This document shows, one piece after another, positions 43,295 to 51,575 of a stretch of DNA of 64,000 nucleotides. Source of the DNA: Paenibacillus rhizophilus (GTDB lineage: Bacteria > Bacillota > Bacilli > Paenibacillales > Paenibacillaceae); contig NZ_RQPI01000002.1 in NCBI RefSeq assembly GCF_003854965.1, positions 186,001 through 250,000 of the forward strand, given 5' to 3'. A program made the translations under genes and the position numbers. Below the pieces are notes generated by a model. It was not told the DNA's origin. It saw nothing but the letters and a program-made list of their open reading frames with translations, and did not search any database. Position 1 is the first letter of the stretch. Each line of letters starts with the position of its first letter.

Positions 43295-43636
43295 TGTTCG
43301 CAGCCTCCTTATAAAACCATCCCTAATGAATCCATAAAATTTATATGACAAAGGAATATATTCGTTCATTCATCGTATCACAATCCGCCGTGCTTGAAAA
43401 ACGTATTTTTATTCTCCCGTCCTTATAACTGCATATAACAGCCATAATATGTGGTATTCGTTGGTAATATTCTCTGTTATTTCGAGGAAATTCGTGAAAT
43501 TGCACAAAAATTCAACATAAAAAAAGACGGCACCGCCGTCTTAAGGCGATGCCGTCTCTGTTCTTAACGCCGCTTCCGTTTCACGGATGTGCGGGTTTAT
43601 GAAATGGGGCTAAAAAGTGCAGCCAGGACCGATTCC
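43295..43636. other. Intergenic region upstream of mqnC
   Basis: AT-rich, without a supported gene. It contains the mqnC promoter region (not resolved) and, at 43526-43556, the terminator of the gene to the right. Confidence 0.6.
43519..43556 (-). terminator. Terminator of the metI-like gene
   Basis: GACGGCACCGCC (43526-43537) pairs with GGCGATGCCGTC (43545-43556); the minus strand continues with seven T residues. Confidence 0.85.
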
Positions 43637-44854
43637 TTACAGCAAATCCGCCGCTTCCCGGACCGGCTGGCCAGCTTGGCCGTTATCCGCTTCAAGCTCG
43701 GCCTGCGCCGCCTCCAGCGCTTGATTCAAATCGGCAATCAGATCGTCGATATGCTCGATGCCGACCGAGAAACGCAGCAGCCTGTCGTCCACGCCGACCG
43801 CATCGCGGATTTCGACCGGAATATCGGCATGGGTCTGCACCGCGGGATAGGTCATCAGCGACTCGACACCGCCGAGGCTTTCCGCGAACGCAATCAGCTT
43901 GATATGGCGCAACACGGGCTCCACATATCTCGCATCCTTCACCTTAAAGGAAAAGATACCGGTGTTGCCGGTTGCCTGCCGCTGCTGAATTTCGAATCCG
44001 GGATGCTCCGGAAGACCCGGATGGAATACCTCCGCAATCGCCGGATGTCCTTTCAGAAACTGTGCAATCGCAAGCGAATTGCTCTCATGGCGTTCCATGC
44101 GCAGCGCCAGCGTCTTCATGCCTCTCATTAACTGGTAGCTGTCGCTTGGACTTAGCACGGCGCCTATCGAATTATGCAGGATGGCCATCTCATCAGACAG
44201 TTCCTTGCCCTTCGTGATAATCAGGCCTGCCAGCACGTCGTTATGCCCACCCAAATATTTGGTCGCGCTGTGGATGATAATATCCGCGCCCAGTTCGAGC
44301 GGCCGCTGGAAATACGGTGTCAGCAGCGTATTGTCCACGATCGTAAGCATTTCGTGACGGCGGGCCCAGGTACACACGGCCTGAATATCGGTGATCATCA
44401 TCAGCGGATTGGTCGGTGTTTCAATGAAGACCGCCTTCGTGTTCTCTCTGCGGGCTGATTCCAGAGCGTCCATATCATTTGTATCCACATAGGAAGCGGA
44501 GACGCCAAATTTGGACATTATCCGTTCCAGCATCCGGTAAGTGCCGCCGTACAAGTCCAGCGACACGATCAGGTGATCCCCCTGCCCGAACAGGGTGAAA
44601 ATCGTCTGCAGCGCGGCCATTCCGGAGCTGCAGGCAAAGCCTGCGTCACCGGATTCCAGTTCGGCTGCCGCCCGCTCCAGAACAGAGCGTGTAGGGTTTT
44701 TGGTACGAATGTAGTCGAAGCCTGTGCTCTGTCCAAGCCGGGGGTGACGGAATGCCGTCGACTGGTATATCGGATAATTCACTGCGCCCGTCGCCGGGTC
44801 CTCCTGCGAGCCGATTTGGGCCAGCCTGCTTTCAATCCTGAGTTTGTCGTCCAT
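43637..44854 (-). CDS. Cystathionine gamma-synthase/O-acetylhomoserine thiolyase (MetI-like)
   Basis: A 405-residue Cys/Met-metabolism PLP enzyme. Landmarks are YPIYQSTAFRHP, the YIRTKNPTRSVLE substrate loop, SSGMAALQTIF, LYGGTYRM, ETPTNPLM, IVDNTLLTPYFQRPLELGADI and the PLP-lysine site HSATKYLGGHNDVLAG. MetI-type enzymes join O-acetylhomoserine with cysteine (or sulfide). It lies directly downstream of metA on the same strand and shares its SAM-I riboswitch, which supports a methionine-synthesis role over a degradative lyase. The C-terminal ~20 residues extend beyond the usual end. Confidence 0.88.
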   Translation of the reverse strand: MDDKLRIESRLAQIGSQEDPATGAVNYPIYQSTAFRHPRLGQSTGFDYIRTKNPTRSVLERAAAELESGDAGFACSSGMAALQTIFTLFGQGDHLIVSLDLYGGTYRMLERIMSKFGVSASYVDTNDMDALESARRENTKAVFIETPTNPLMMITDIQAVCTWARRHEMLTIVDNTLLTPYFQRPLELGADIIIHSATKYLGGHNDVLAGLIITKGKELSDEMAILHNSIGAVLSPSDSYQLMRGMKTLALRMERHESNSLAIAQFLKGHPAIAEVFHPGLPEHPGFEIQQRQATGNTGIFSFKVKDARYVEPVLRHIKLIAFAESLGGVESLMTYPAVQTHADIPVEIRDAVGVDDRLLRFSVGIEHIDDLIADLNQALEAAQAELEADNGQAGQPVREAADLL

Positions 44855-44993
44855 GATTAACCTCCAGAAAGTTAGTACGGGATTTTGCCTCCCCCGATAC
44901 TCGGAGCTTAGCGATTCCCGTTGTATCTAAAAAGCTGATGCGGATAAAAGAACTTATATCTTCAACGTTAAGCTTGTCCAATCCGGAAAGCAA

Positions 44994-45911
44994 TCATATC
45001 GTCGGTCCGATATCGTAGGGCGTTTCCTGGTAGACGTAATAGTTAAGCCAGTTGGAGAACAGCAGGTTCGCATGGGCGCGCCATACAGCCGGCGGCGTCC
45101 GGGTCGGATCGTCTTTCGGGAAGTAATGCTTCGGCAGCGCTATGTCCATTCCCTTCGCGGCATCGCGCTCATACTCCCATTTCAGGGAGAACGGATCGTA
45201 CTCGGAGTGGCCCGTCACAAAAATCTGCCGGCCGTCCTCGGTGGCGACGAGATAAATGCCGGCCTCCTCCGACTCCGCCAATATTTGCAAATCCGGCGTA
45301 TTCTCGATATCTTCGCGGGAGATGTCCGTATGCCGGGAATGGGGCACATAAAACAACTCGTCAAACCCCCTCAGCAGCTTCATATTCGGCGCAGCGGTGC
45401 TGTGCGGGAACACTCCAAAGCACTTCTCGGGCAGACCGACCTTACGGACCCCGTAATGATAATATAATCCCGCTTGCGCCGCCCAGCATATGTGCATCGT
45501 CGAAGTGACGTTGTCCTTGCTCCACTCAAAAATCTTTTTCATCTCATCCCAGTAATTCACATCCTCGAAATCCATCTGCTCCACCGGGGCGCCGGTCACG
45601 ATAAGGCCGTCCAATCGGCGGTGGCTGATCTCGTCAAATGTCTTGTAAAAGCTCTTGAGATGCTCCGCGGACGTATTCTTCGACGTATGCGAGCTCGGAT
45701 GAAGCAGCGTGACATCGACCTGCAGAGGCGAGTTGCCGATCAGACGCAGCAGCTGCGTTTCTGTAGTTTCTTTAGTCGGCATCAAGTTTAGGATGGCAAT
45801 CCGCAAAGGGCGGATATCCTGGTGAAAGGCTTGGCTTTCATCCATAACGAAAATATTTTCCCCTGACAGAACCTCCTTGGCGGGCAAACTGTCGGGAATC
45901 TTGATCGGCAT
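44994..45911 (-). CDS. metA: Homoserine O-acetyltransferase (MetA type)
   Basis: A 305-residue MetA-family enzyme. The catalytic residues are visible: Cys142 ([10 protein letters not shown]), His235 and Glu237 (TGHSEYDPF). Position 111 is Glu (GAPVEQMDF), the residue that in characterised MetA enzymes selects acetyl-CoA, whereas succinyl-CoA enzymes such as E. coli have Gly. The product is therefore probably O-acetylhomoserine despite the common family name homoserine O-succinyltransferase. This fits the MetI-like partner downstream. A SAM-I riboswitch and SigA promoter lie upstream. Confidence 0.94.
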   Translation of the reverse strand: MPIKIPDSLPAKEVLSGENIFVMDESQAFHQDIRPLRIAILNLMPTKETTETQLLRLIGNSPLQVDVTLLHPSSHTSKNTSAEHLKSFYKTFDEISHRRLDGLIVTGAPVEQMDFEDVNYWDEMKKIFEWSKDNVTSTMHICWAAQAGLYYHYGVRKVGLPEKCFGVFPHSTAAPNMKLLRGFDELFYVPHSRHTDISREDIENTPDLQILAESEEAGIYLVATEDGRQIFVTGHSEYDPFSLKWEYERDAAKGMDIALPKHYFPKDDPTRTPPAVWRAHANLLFSNWLNYYVYQETPYDIGPTI

Positions 45912-45969
45912 TGCGTACTCACTCCTTCATTAAAATGGAAACCGCTGGCTGCGGTTTAATAGAAACAAA

Positions 45970-46160
45970 TAAAAACCTTTCCCGCAGCAAACGAGAAAGG
46001 TCATATTTATGCACATATGATACTCTCTCATCTGTCAGACAACGCGCCATAACTCATTCAAATGCGTTCGCGTCTCTGCAAGAATTAGCACCGTGCGCTT
46101 TCACGCCGGTTGCCGGGTTTCATCGGGCTAGTCCCTCCACCTGCTCTTGATAAGATTTGG
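45970..46160 (-). ncRNA. SAM-I (S-box) riboswitch upstream of metA
   Basis: Minus-strand CTTATCAAGAGCAGGTGGAG (from ~46156), then GGGACTAGCCCGATGAAACC, CGGCAACC and GGTGCTAATTC are the conserved S-box core. The 3' side GACAGATGAGAGAG (~46022-46036) closes P1. A terminator hairpin ACCTTTCTCG/CGGGAAAGGT with TTTTT follows (45970-46001). S-boxes terminate transcription when SAM is bound, so metA and the MetI-like gene are off in methionine sufficiency. Confidence 0.96.
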
Positions 46161-46189
46161 TCATATTCAATTTTAAATTCTTATAGATC

Positions 46190-46218
46190 ACTATAATCAT
46201 GAACCTAACTTTCGTCAA
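46190..46218 (-). promoter_or_regulatory. SigA promoter of the metA operon
   Basis: Minus-strand TTGACG (46213-46218), 17 bp, TATAGT (46190-46195). Confidence 0.75.
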
Positions 46219-46263
46219 GTCCATACACTGGTTTTAGAGTCCCGATTATGACAACAATTTAGC

Positions 46264-46292
46264 TTGAAAGAGCCAATACCCGGCGTTATACT
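46264..46292 (+). promoter_or_regulatory. SigA promoter of the corA leader
   Basis: TTGAAA (46264-46269), 17 bp, TATACT (46287-46292). The predicted start, ~46299, leaves a 5' UTR of roughly 320 nt before corA. Confidence 0.75.
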
Positions 46293-46298
46293 AGACAA

Positions 46299-46563
46299 GG
46301 GTTTCAGAAGATCGTCCCACAAGCGGAGCCTTGGCTGTGAAGCCTATCGCAGGTGCTTTGAGGGGGACCCCCAATTATAAATTATTTAAATAAAGAGGTG
46401 AGAAGAAGAATGGAAGGCGACCCGAGTACGCAGTACAGTGCTGATCAGGAACAACCGTACAGGATTAACATCAGCTTGCCGGCGGCGGGAGCCCTTCTTC
46501 TTCATGCCTTCGGAATATAAAGCGGCCCATATCGTACTCAAACTCCGGCCAAGCTGATTTTTT
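46299..46563 (+). promoter_or_regulatory. Structured leader with terminator, upstream of corA
   Basis: The GC-rich first 80 nt include a GGCT-GTGA-AGCC hairpin with a GNRA-type loop (46333-46344) and GGGG-GAC-CCCC near 46372. Further on, ATCAGCTTGCCGG (46470-46482) pairs with CCGGCCAAGCTGAT (46545-46558) apart from one bulged G, followed by TTTTTT (46558-46563). This makes a terminator with a long 62-nt loop. GCTGAT (46440-46445) can alternatively pair with ATCAGC (46470-46475), and CTTGGC (46330-46335) with GCCAAG (46548-46553). The left terminator arm lies inside a translated-looking short reading frame. It does not match the riboswitch consensus sequences I know, including the M-box. Confidence 0.55.
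46410..46520 (+). CDS. 36-codon leader peptide candidate in the corA 5' UTR
   Basis: ATG at 46410 with a well-spaced AGAGGTGAG RBS (46395-46402) opens a 36-codon frame ending TAA at 46518-46520. The peptide begins MEGDPSTQYSADQEQPYRIN and ends in a short hydrophobic stretch. It has no likeness to a known protein. Glu2, Asp4 and Pro5 fall at the same positions as in MEPDP of the Salmonella MgtL leader peptide, where acidic/proline codons destabilise ribosomes at low Mg2+. Codons ~21-25 overlap the left arm of the corA leader terminator. A small independent protein or a chance frame are the alternatives. Confidence 0.5.
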   Translation: MEGDPSTQYSADQEQPYRINISLPAAGALLLHAFGI

Positions 46564-46621
46564 CCCTGTGCTTTCATTAGCATATCCCCTGGGCAAGCTA
46601 GGGAGAGAAGGAGTGAATCAG

Positions 46622-47557
46622 ATGAAAATCCGGCTGGTTAACGCAGGCATCTTTACGCCTGTCGACGATATTGAGCTGACCATTACCCCTCCGGCGGAAG
46701 GGTTCTACTGGATCGACGCCGACGTGGAGGATTTGGAGCTGCTGCAGCCTCTGTTTAACCTTCATGATTTGGCTGTGGAGGACTGTCTCAGCGACGAGGA
46801 GCAGCGTCCCAAAATTGAAATTTACGAGAGCCATTATTTTATTGTAGTTAACAGTATCCGCTTTGACGATGAGGAAATTTTCCTGCGGGCCCTTAATGTT
46901 TTTCTCGGGCGGCATTTTATTATTACCGTTACGAAGCAGAAGATTCACGAGCTGCGAGCACTGAAGCCCATTTTGTGGGAACAGGAAGTCAGCACGCCTG
47001 ACCGGTTCCTTTACCTGCTGATCGACCTTGTCGTGGACAATTATTTCGCAGTCGGCGACCGGATCGAAGTAAGAATCGAGAAGCTGGAAGAAGATATTCT
47101 GATGCATACCAAGAAGTCGCATTTAAGCGAAATTATCGGTCTGCGAAGCGAAATTCTGTGGCTGAAGAAAATGCTCGGTCCGCAGAAGGAAGTCATCAAC
47201 ACCCTCAACAAAAGAGATCTCCGGCTGATCGACGACCAGCTGCAGAAATATTTCAGCGACATCTACGAAAACGCGGTCAAAATTTCCGAGACATTTGAGA
47301 CGTACCGCGATCTGATGGGCAACTTGCGAGAAGCTTATCAATCCAGTATCGCCAACCGCGCCAATGAAATTATGCGGGTGTTTACGGCGATTACGACGAT
47401 ATTTATGCCGCTGACCGTGATTACAGGCATATACGGGATGAACTTTGACAATATTCCCGAAATTCATACGAAATACGGCTACTATGGCGTCATCGGCGTT
47501 ATGGTAACGTTGGGATGCGGGATGTTGTATGTGTTCCGTAAAAAGGAATGGCTCTGA
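46622..47557 (+). CDS. corA: CorA-family Mg2+/Co2+ channel
   Basis: A 311-residue CorA protein: a large N-terminal cytoplasmic funnel rich in helices, then two C-terminal TM helices (~252-272 and ~287-304). The signature GMN is at 272-274 (GIYGMNFDNIP). It forms pentamers and carries Mg2+ down the membrane potential. The ATG at 46622 is preceded by AGAAGGAG; a longer frame begins upstream inside the leader terminator region without RBS. It is preceded by an unusual long leader with an attenuator-like structure, and followed by a good terminator. Confidence 0.95.
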   Translation: MKIRLVNAGIFTPVDDIELTITPPAEGFYWIDADVEDLELLQPLFNLHDLAVEDCLSDEEQRPKIEIYESHYFIVVNSIRFDDEEIFLRALNVFLGRHFIITVTKQKIHELRALKPILWEQEVSTPDRFLYLLIDLVVDNYFAVGDRIEVRIEKLEEDILMHTKKSHLSEIIGLRSEILWLKKMLGPQKEVINTLNKRDLRLIDDQLQKYFSDIYENAVKISETFETYRDLMGNLREAYQSSIANRANEIMRVFTAITTIFMPLTVITGIYGMNFDNIPEIHTKYGYYGVIGVMVTLGCGMLYVFRKKEWL

Positions 47558-47583
47558 CAGCCGGTCCCACGATTCCGTTAATC

Positions 47584-47628
47584 AGAAGGTCTCCTTAAGC
47601 GCTGCCCGGCGCCAGGAGACCTTCTTTT
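47584..47628 (+). terminator. Terminator of corA
   Basis: AGAAGGTCTCCT (47584-47595) pairs perfectly with AGGAGACCTTCT (47614-47625), followed by TTTT. Confidence 0.82.
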
Positions 47629-47641
47629 GGCTTAACCGGGC

Positions 47642-48670
47642 TTACACTTGCTCCTGTGGGTGAGTGGCCAATCCTTGCGCTCCCTCGCTCTCCCTGCGGA
47701 AGCGGAGCCGGATCAGCCGCAGTCGCTCGTAATGCAGATCCAGGCTTCCCGCGGACGCGATATCTTCACCGTAGACTTTGTGCAGCACCGGCTTTAAGAG
47801 CATATCCCCTATCTCTCTGTAAGCACTCCAAACCGCCTCCTGCTCCACGGAAGGCATACTTTCCAGTTCCCGATCGATCAGGGAATCGACAATATAACCA
47901 TCCTTCTCCAGTTCCTCCACGGCCTCCAGGATCTCCCTGCGCGAAGAGGCGCTTCGCTCTTTAAGCTCCTCTATTCCGCAGCCATCCGCGATGCCCTGAA
48001 GAAGCAGCCGCCGCAAGCGCAAACGCTCCAGCTGCTTCTTGTATTTGATCTCCTTCTGCTTGTACAGCCAGGAGGTAAAGGACTCCTCATCGACCTCCCC
48101 GCCGACCCAGCTTAAGGGGAAGGAATGGCTGCGCTCCGCTGCGGAAGTAATGGCCAATATCTCCGGACCGTACTGCGAAGCCTTGGCTTCTCCCACACCC
48201 GGAATTTGCAAAAGTTCTTCCTCCGTATGAGGCAGGAAAGAGCTAAGCAGGCGCAGCAGGCGGTTGCTCGCCAGCAAATACGGCGCTTTGCGCTCAGATG
48301 AAGCTTTCTTCCGTCTCCATCCGCATAATTCTTCATATATGGACTCATTTACGTTCTGCTCGCTGTAATACTGGAGCTTCAACTGCTCCTGATTCCGTCC
48401 CGTCAGAGCCTCCTCTTCATGGAAGACACCGTCAATAAGCGGCCGGTAGCCCTCCCCCATTTTGACCGCCAGCTCATGCCTGTATACGCCCAACATTTCG
48501 TTCCAGGAGCTGCCCTCATACCATAAGGAATCAACGCTTTCCGGAATTTCGCCGAAATCGCGCCAGCCCAGACGCCATTCCCCCTCTTCCTCGCCAATCC
48601 ACAGCTGGGCGAATCCTCCCGTGGAATCGCCTGAATTTTTGGACAACCGGTTCATAAATACGATTTGCAT
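47642..48670 (-). CDS. HRDC-domain protein of unknown function
   Basis: A 342-residue soluble protein. The central part (~125-195) is an HRDC-like helical domain (SERKAPYLLASNRLLRLLSSFLPHTEEELLQIPGVGEAKASQYG), as found at the C-terminus of RecQ helicases, where it binds nucleic acids. The N-terminal ~110 residues are a beta-rich region (GGFAQLWIGEEEGEWRLGWRDF), and the C-terminal ~130 residues contain a winged-helix-like segment (LLLQGIADGCGIEELKERSASSRREILEAVEELEKDGYI). There is no helicase domain, so it is a stand-alone HRDC protein, probably nucleic-acid binding. Common in Bacillales; function undefined. Confidence 0.82.
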   Translation of the reverse strand: MQIVFMNRLSKNSGDSTGGFAQLWIGEEEGEWRLGWRDFGEIPESVDSLWYEGSSWNEMLGVYRHELAVKMGEGYRPLIDGVFHEEEALTGRNQEQLKLQYYSEQNVNESIYEELCGWRRKKASSERKAPYLLASNRLLRLLSSFLPHTEEELLQIPGVGEAKASQYGPEILAITSAAERSHSFPLSWVGGEVDEESFTSWLYKQKEIKYKKQLERLRLRRLLLQGIADGCGIEELKERSASSRREILEAVEELEKDGYIVDSLIDRELESMPSVEQEAVWSAYREIGDMLLKPVLHKVYGEDIASAGSLDLHYERLRLIRLRFRRESEGAQGLATHPQEQV

Positions 48671-48795
48671 GTTCCTTCCCTGCCTTTGCTTTTTTAATGT
48701 TCAGTATGCGGCGGGCAAAGGACCGTTCACCATGAATCCTGCGCCCGCAGGCACGCCGTCTTTAGCTTCCAAGCTGAAGCAGCTGTTAGGTTTAA

Positions 48796-48840
48796 CGCAA
48801 AAAAAGCGCCTCTCTCACGGCAATCGTGAAAGAGGCGCTT
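48796..48840 (-). terminator. Terminator of the ROK kinase gene
   Basis: AAGCGCCTCTCTCACG (48803-48818) and CGTGAAAGAGGCGCTT (48825-48840) pair with a single mismatch; the minus strand continues with seven T residues. Confidence 0.88.
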
Positions 48841-48943
48841 CCTCTGCTTAACGGCTATACTGTTAATTCATACAATACCATATATTTCCGAACAGTCAAT
48901 CCCTTTTGCCCAAAAGACGTCCTAAAGACGAATAAGCCGTCTC

Positions 48944-49825
48944 TTACTCCTGGGCTAGGGCCATGCCGGCCAACCCGATCGCACCGGCCAGTCCGGCATT
49001 GTCCCCGAGCTGAGGCGGCACGACATAGCTGTCGATATCAGCGGTCAGCGAAGCATGCTGCACGTAGCCCTTCAGCAGCTCCTGGAGCTTGGCGCGGATC
49101 AGCGGAAAGAGATGGCTCTGCTTCATGACGCCGCCGCCCATGACAATTTTCTGCGGCGACAGAATCAGCACATAGCTCATCAGAGCGTGAGCCAGATAAT
49201 GGGCCTCCATCTCCCAGGCGGGATGATCCGGGCCCAGTTCCGCACCCGGCACCTGCCAGCGTTGTCCAAGCGCGGGGCCTGCGGCCAGGCCTTCCAGGCA
49301 ATCCCCATGATAAGGGCATGTGCCCGCAAAAGCGTCATCCGGATGGCGGCGGACATAAATATGCCCCATTTCCGGATGGGACAGCCCATGGATCAATCTG
49401 CCGTCCACAACGGCTCCCGCCCCGATGCCGGTTCCTACCGTAATGTAGAGGCAGCTGTCCAATCCCCGCGCCGCGCCCCATGTATATTCACCTAGCGCTG
49501 CGCCGTTGACATCGGTATCGAAGCCGATCGGCACGTCAATTTTTTCGCGGACTGCGCCGACCAGATTATATTGGCCCCAATACGGCTTCGGCGTCGTCGT
49601 AACATAGCCGTATGTCGGGCTGCCCGGAATCGGATCGATCGGCCCGAACGAGCCTATACCGATCGCTTCGACTTTTTTATCCTCGAAATATCGGTACACC
49701 TGCGCCATCGTTTCTTCCGGATGGGTTGTCGGAAAGCTTACCCGGTCGATAATGCTTCCGTCCTCATGTCCAATACCGCATACAAACTTTGTTCCTCCCG
49801 CTTCAATCGCGCCCAATACTCTCAC
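48944..49825 (-). CDS. ROK-family fructokinase
   Basis: A 293-residue sugar kinase. ATP-binding N-terminus LGAIEAGGTKFVCGIG, sugar site region GIGSFGPID, DVNGAALGE, the ROK core YITVGTGIGAGAVVDG and HPEMGHIYVRRHP, and the zinc-type cluster CPYHGDCLEGLAAGPA are present. The style matches Bacillus YdhR/GmuE-type fructokinases. It phosphorylates fructose or mannose to the 6-phosphate. The GTG at 49825 is chosen since GAGGGGAG stands eight bases upstream; an ATG 27 bases earlier has no RBS. Monocistronic with a strong terminator. Confidence 0.9.
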   Translation of the reverse strand: MRVLGAIEAGGTKFVCGIGHEDGSIIDRVSFPTTHPEETMAQVYRYFEDKKVEAIGIGSFGPIDPIPGSPTYGYVTTTPKPYWGQYNLVGAVREKIDVPIGFDTDVNGAALGEYTWGAARGLDSCLYITVGTGIGAGAVVDGRLIHGLSHPEMGHIYVRRHPDDAFAGTCPYHGDCLEGLAAGPALGQRWQVPGAELGPDHPAWEMEAHYLAHALMSYVLILSPQKIVMGGGVMKQSHLFPLIRAKLQELLKGYVQHASLTADIDSYVVPPQLGDNAGLAGAIGLAGMALAQE

Positions 49826-50179
49826 TTGCCCGTCTCCCCTCTGTTCTTGCATACGCTTTCGCTCAGCAGCGCATATCCGTTATTTATTATACTTTGCGTA
49901 CCAAAAGAATGACAAGCGCATAGCACAATCTGGATGCTTCTCGCTTCGGATGACGGTTCCTATATTACGGGGTAGACGATTCCGTCAACGGAGGGCAAAT
50001 GACGACCAGTTGACCGGGCGGAATGAAGCTTTAGACGACTCGTGTATATGATCCGCCGGGCCCATACATCCGAAGAAATAACGGGAGGCCGCCGCGTTTG
50101 ACCCTCATTAAAAAGACTGTTCACAGAGCGCCTGCCGCGCTATCTGGAACAGTCTTTTGCTTGCGTATACGATACCCGT
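49826..50179. other. Intergenic region between ROK kinase and exonuclease genes
   Basis: I find no gene with an RBS in these 354 bases. The only clear element is the exonuclease terminator at 50111-50158. A promoter for the ROK kinase should lie around 49860-49920; I could not fix it. Confidence 0.55.
50106..50158 (-). terminator. Terminator of the 5'-3' exonuclease gene
   Basis: AAAAGACTGTTC (50111-50122) pairs perfectly with GAACAGTCTTTT (50147-50158), the minus strand ending in TTTTT. Confidence 0.85.
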
Positions 50180-51160
50180 TTAGGCAAACGGGTCGTTCTT
50201 TACGGAGCCGGCTCCGATTGAGCGGCTCTGCCAGTCCGGAAGCTCAATTTCAACGATTCCGTCTTCCTTCAGCTCTTCCTCCGCCGCCGCAATCAGATAC
50301 ATCAGGCTGCCGAATTCCAGCTCTTTAAACTTGCGTGCCGCCGATTCCCGCTGCACTTCCCACAGACACTCGGTCAGCGTGCAGACGAGCGGAACGTCGC
50401 AGCGGATCTCCGCCAGTTCCCGGGACAGATGAAGCATGTCCAGATCCGCTTCGATCTTGCTCCGCACCCCCTTGGGCAGCAGATGCAGATTTTCGATTAC
50501 GCCCTCCACCGTTCGATATTCAGCCAGCAGCTTGAGCGCTGTCTTTTCGCCGATTCCCCGGACACCCGGATAATTGTCGCTCGTGTCGCCCATGAATCCC
50601 TTTAGGTCGACGACCTGGGAAGGGGACAGTCCTTTTTCTTCCAGCAGGGCCGCCGGATCATACACCTTGTAGTTGGACCGGCCCTTTTTCATAATAACGA
50701 CACGGACCCGGTCATTAACCAACTGAAGCATGTCATGATCCCCGGTCAAAATGTACACCTCGGACTCGCCGCTGAAGCAGGAAGCCAGTGTGCCAATGCA
50801 GTCGTCCGCCTCAAATCCGGGGATGCCCACGTTCGGAACGCCAAGCTCGGCGACCACTTCTTTGACCAGATCAAACTGCGGAATCAGCTCCAGCGGAGGC
50901 TCCGCACGGTTCGATTTGTAGCTGCCAAATTTTTCGGTGCGGAACGTACTCTTGCCCAAATCCCAGCAGCATACGACGTGAGAGGGCTCAAAAGTTGACA
51001 CGGCGTCGAAAAAATACTGCAAAAAGCCGTACACGGCATTGGTCGGCAAACCGGCGCTTGTCTTCCGTATATAGCCTCCGTAGGCGGTGGCGTAATAGGC
51101 CCGGAACAGCAGCGCCATGCCGTCCACGATCATCACGCGGCCTCTTCCTTCTCCACTCAT
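50180..51160 (-). CDS. 5'-3' exonuclease (Pol I exonuclease-domain/YpcP type)
   Basis: A 326-residue stand-alone flap exonuclease. Metal-binding acidic motifs are in MIVDGMALLFRAYYA, GFEADDCIGTLA and YILTGDHDMLQLV; the helix-hairpin-helix region is DLKGFMGDTSDNYPGVRGIGEKTALKLL. It corresponds to the N-terminal domain of DNA polymerase I without the polymerase, as in B. subtilis YpcP, and processes RNA primers and flaps. The C-terminal ~40 residues are acidic and not conserved in pattern. AAAGGAGGAG precedes the ATG. Same strand as the ArsC-like gene 16 bases upstream, suggesting co-transcription. Confidence 0.92.
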   Translation of the reverse strand: MSGEGRGRVMIVDGMALLFRAYYATAYGGYIRKTSAGLPTNAVYGFLQYFFDAVSTFEPSHVVCCWDLGKSTFRTEKFGSYKSNRAEPPLELIPQFDLVKEVVAELGVPNVGIPGFEADDCIGTLASCFSGESEVYILTGDHDMLQLVNDRVRVVIMKKGRSNYKVYDPAALLEEKGLSPSQVVDLKGFMGDTSDNYPGVRGIGEKTALKLLAEYRTVEGVIENLHLLPKGVRSKIEADLDMLHLSRELAEIRCDVPLVCTLTECLWEVQRESAARKFKELEFGSLMYLIAAAEEELKEDGIVEIELPDWQSRSIGAGSVKNDPFA

Positions 51161-51175
51161 GGCCGTTCTCCTCCT

Positions 51176-51541
51176 TTACTCATTTCCCCAGGCTTTGCGG
51201 TATTCCTCTTCCTTGAAACCTACCGTAACCTTGCTACCCGAGACGACAATCGGGCGTTTGATCAGCATTCCGTTCCCGGCCAGCAGCTCCAGCTGTTCGC
51301 GCTCGCCCAGGCCCGGCAGCTTCTCCTTCAGATTTTCCCGCTTGTAGACCTCGCCGCTTGTGTTGAAAATTTTTTTGAGCTCAAGGCCGCTTGCTGCGGC
51401 CAATCCGGCCAGTTCATCGACTCCCGGCGTCTGCTCTACGATATGGCGAAGCTCCAGCTCATGTCCCTGCTCTTTCAGCCATTTTACCGCCGCCCGGCAG
51501 GTGCCGCACTTCGGATAATGATATACGGTCAATTGACTCAT
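51176..51541 (-). CDS. Spx/ArsC-like (YusI-type) thioredoxin-fold protein
   Basis: A 121-residue ArsC-superfamily protein with the CxxC-type site CGTCRAAVKWL near residues 12-15 and the family segments KIFNTSGEVYKRENL and NGMLIKRPIVV. Such proteins include Spx-like regulators and arsenate-reductase-like thiol proteins. The presence of RPIVV-type and lack of the Spx RNA-polymerase-binding signature favour the YusI group of unknown substrate. The start is the ATG at 51541, ten bases after AAGGAG; a GTG at 51547 is the alternative. Confidence 0.85.
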   Translation of the reverse strand: MSQLTVYHYPKCGTCRAAVKWLKEQGHELELRHIVEQTPGVDELAGLAAASGLELKKIFNTSGEVYKRENLKEKLPGLGEREQLELLAGNGMLIKRPIVVSGSKVTVGFKEEEYRKAWGNE

Positions 51542-51575
51542 TTGCACGATTCTCCTTACTCCAAATCAATTTCAT

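Noticed and set aside
46299..46380. Known metal riboswitch (M-box, Mn2+ yybP-ykoY or NiCo) in the corA leader
   Set aside because: The conserved core sequences of these classes, as I know them, are not present; a covariance-model scan would be decisive.
46386..46583. 65-codon minus-strand frame opposite the corA leader
   Set aside because: No good RBS; the plus strand has promoter, RBS and terminator features that explain the region better.
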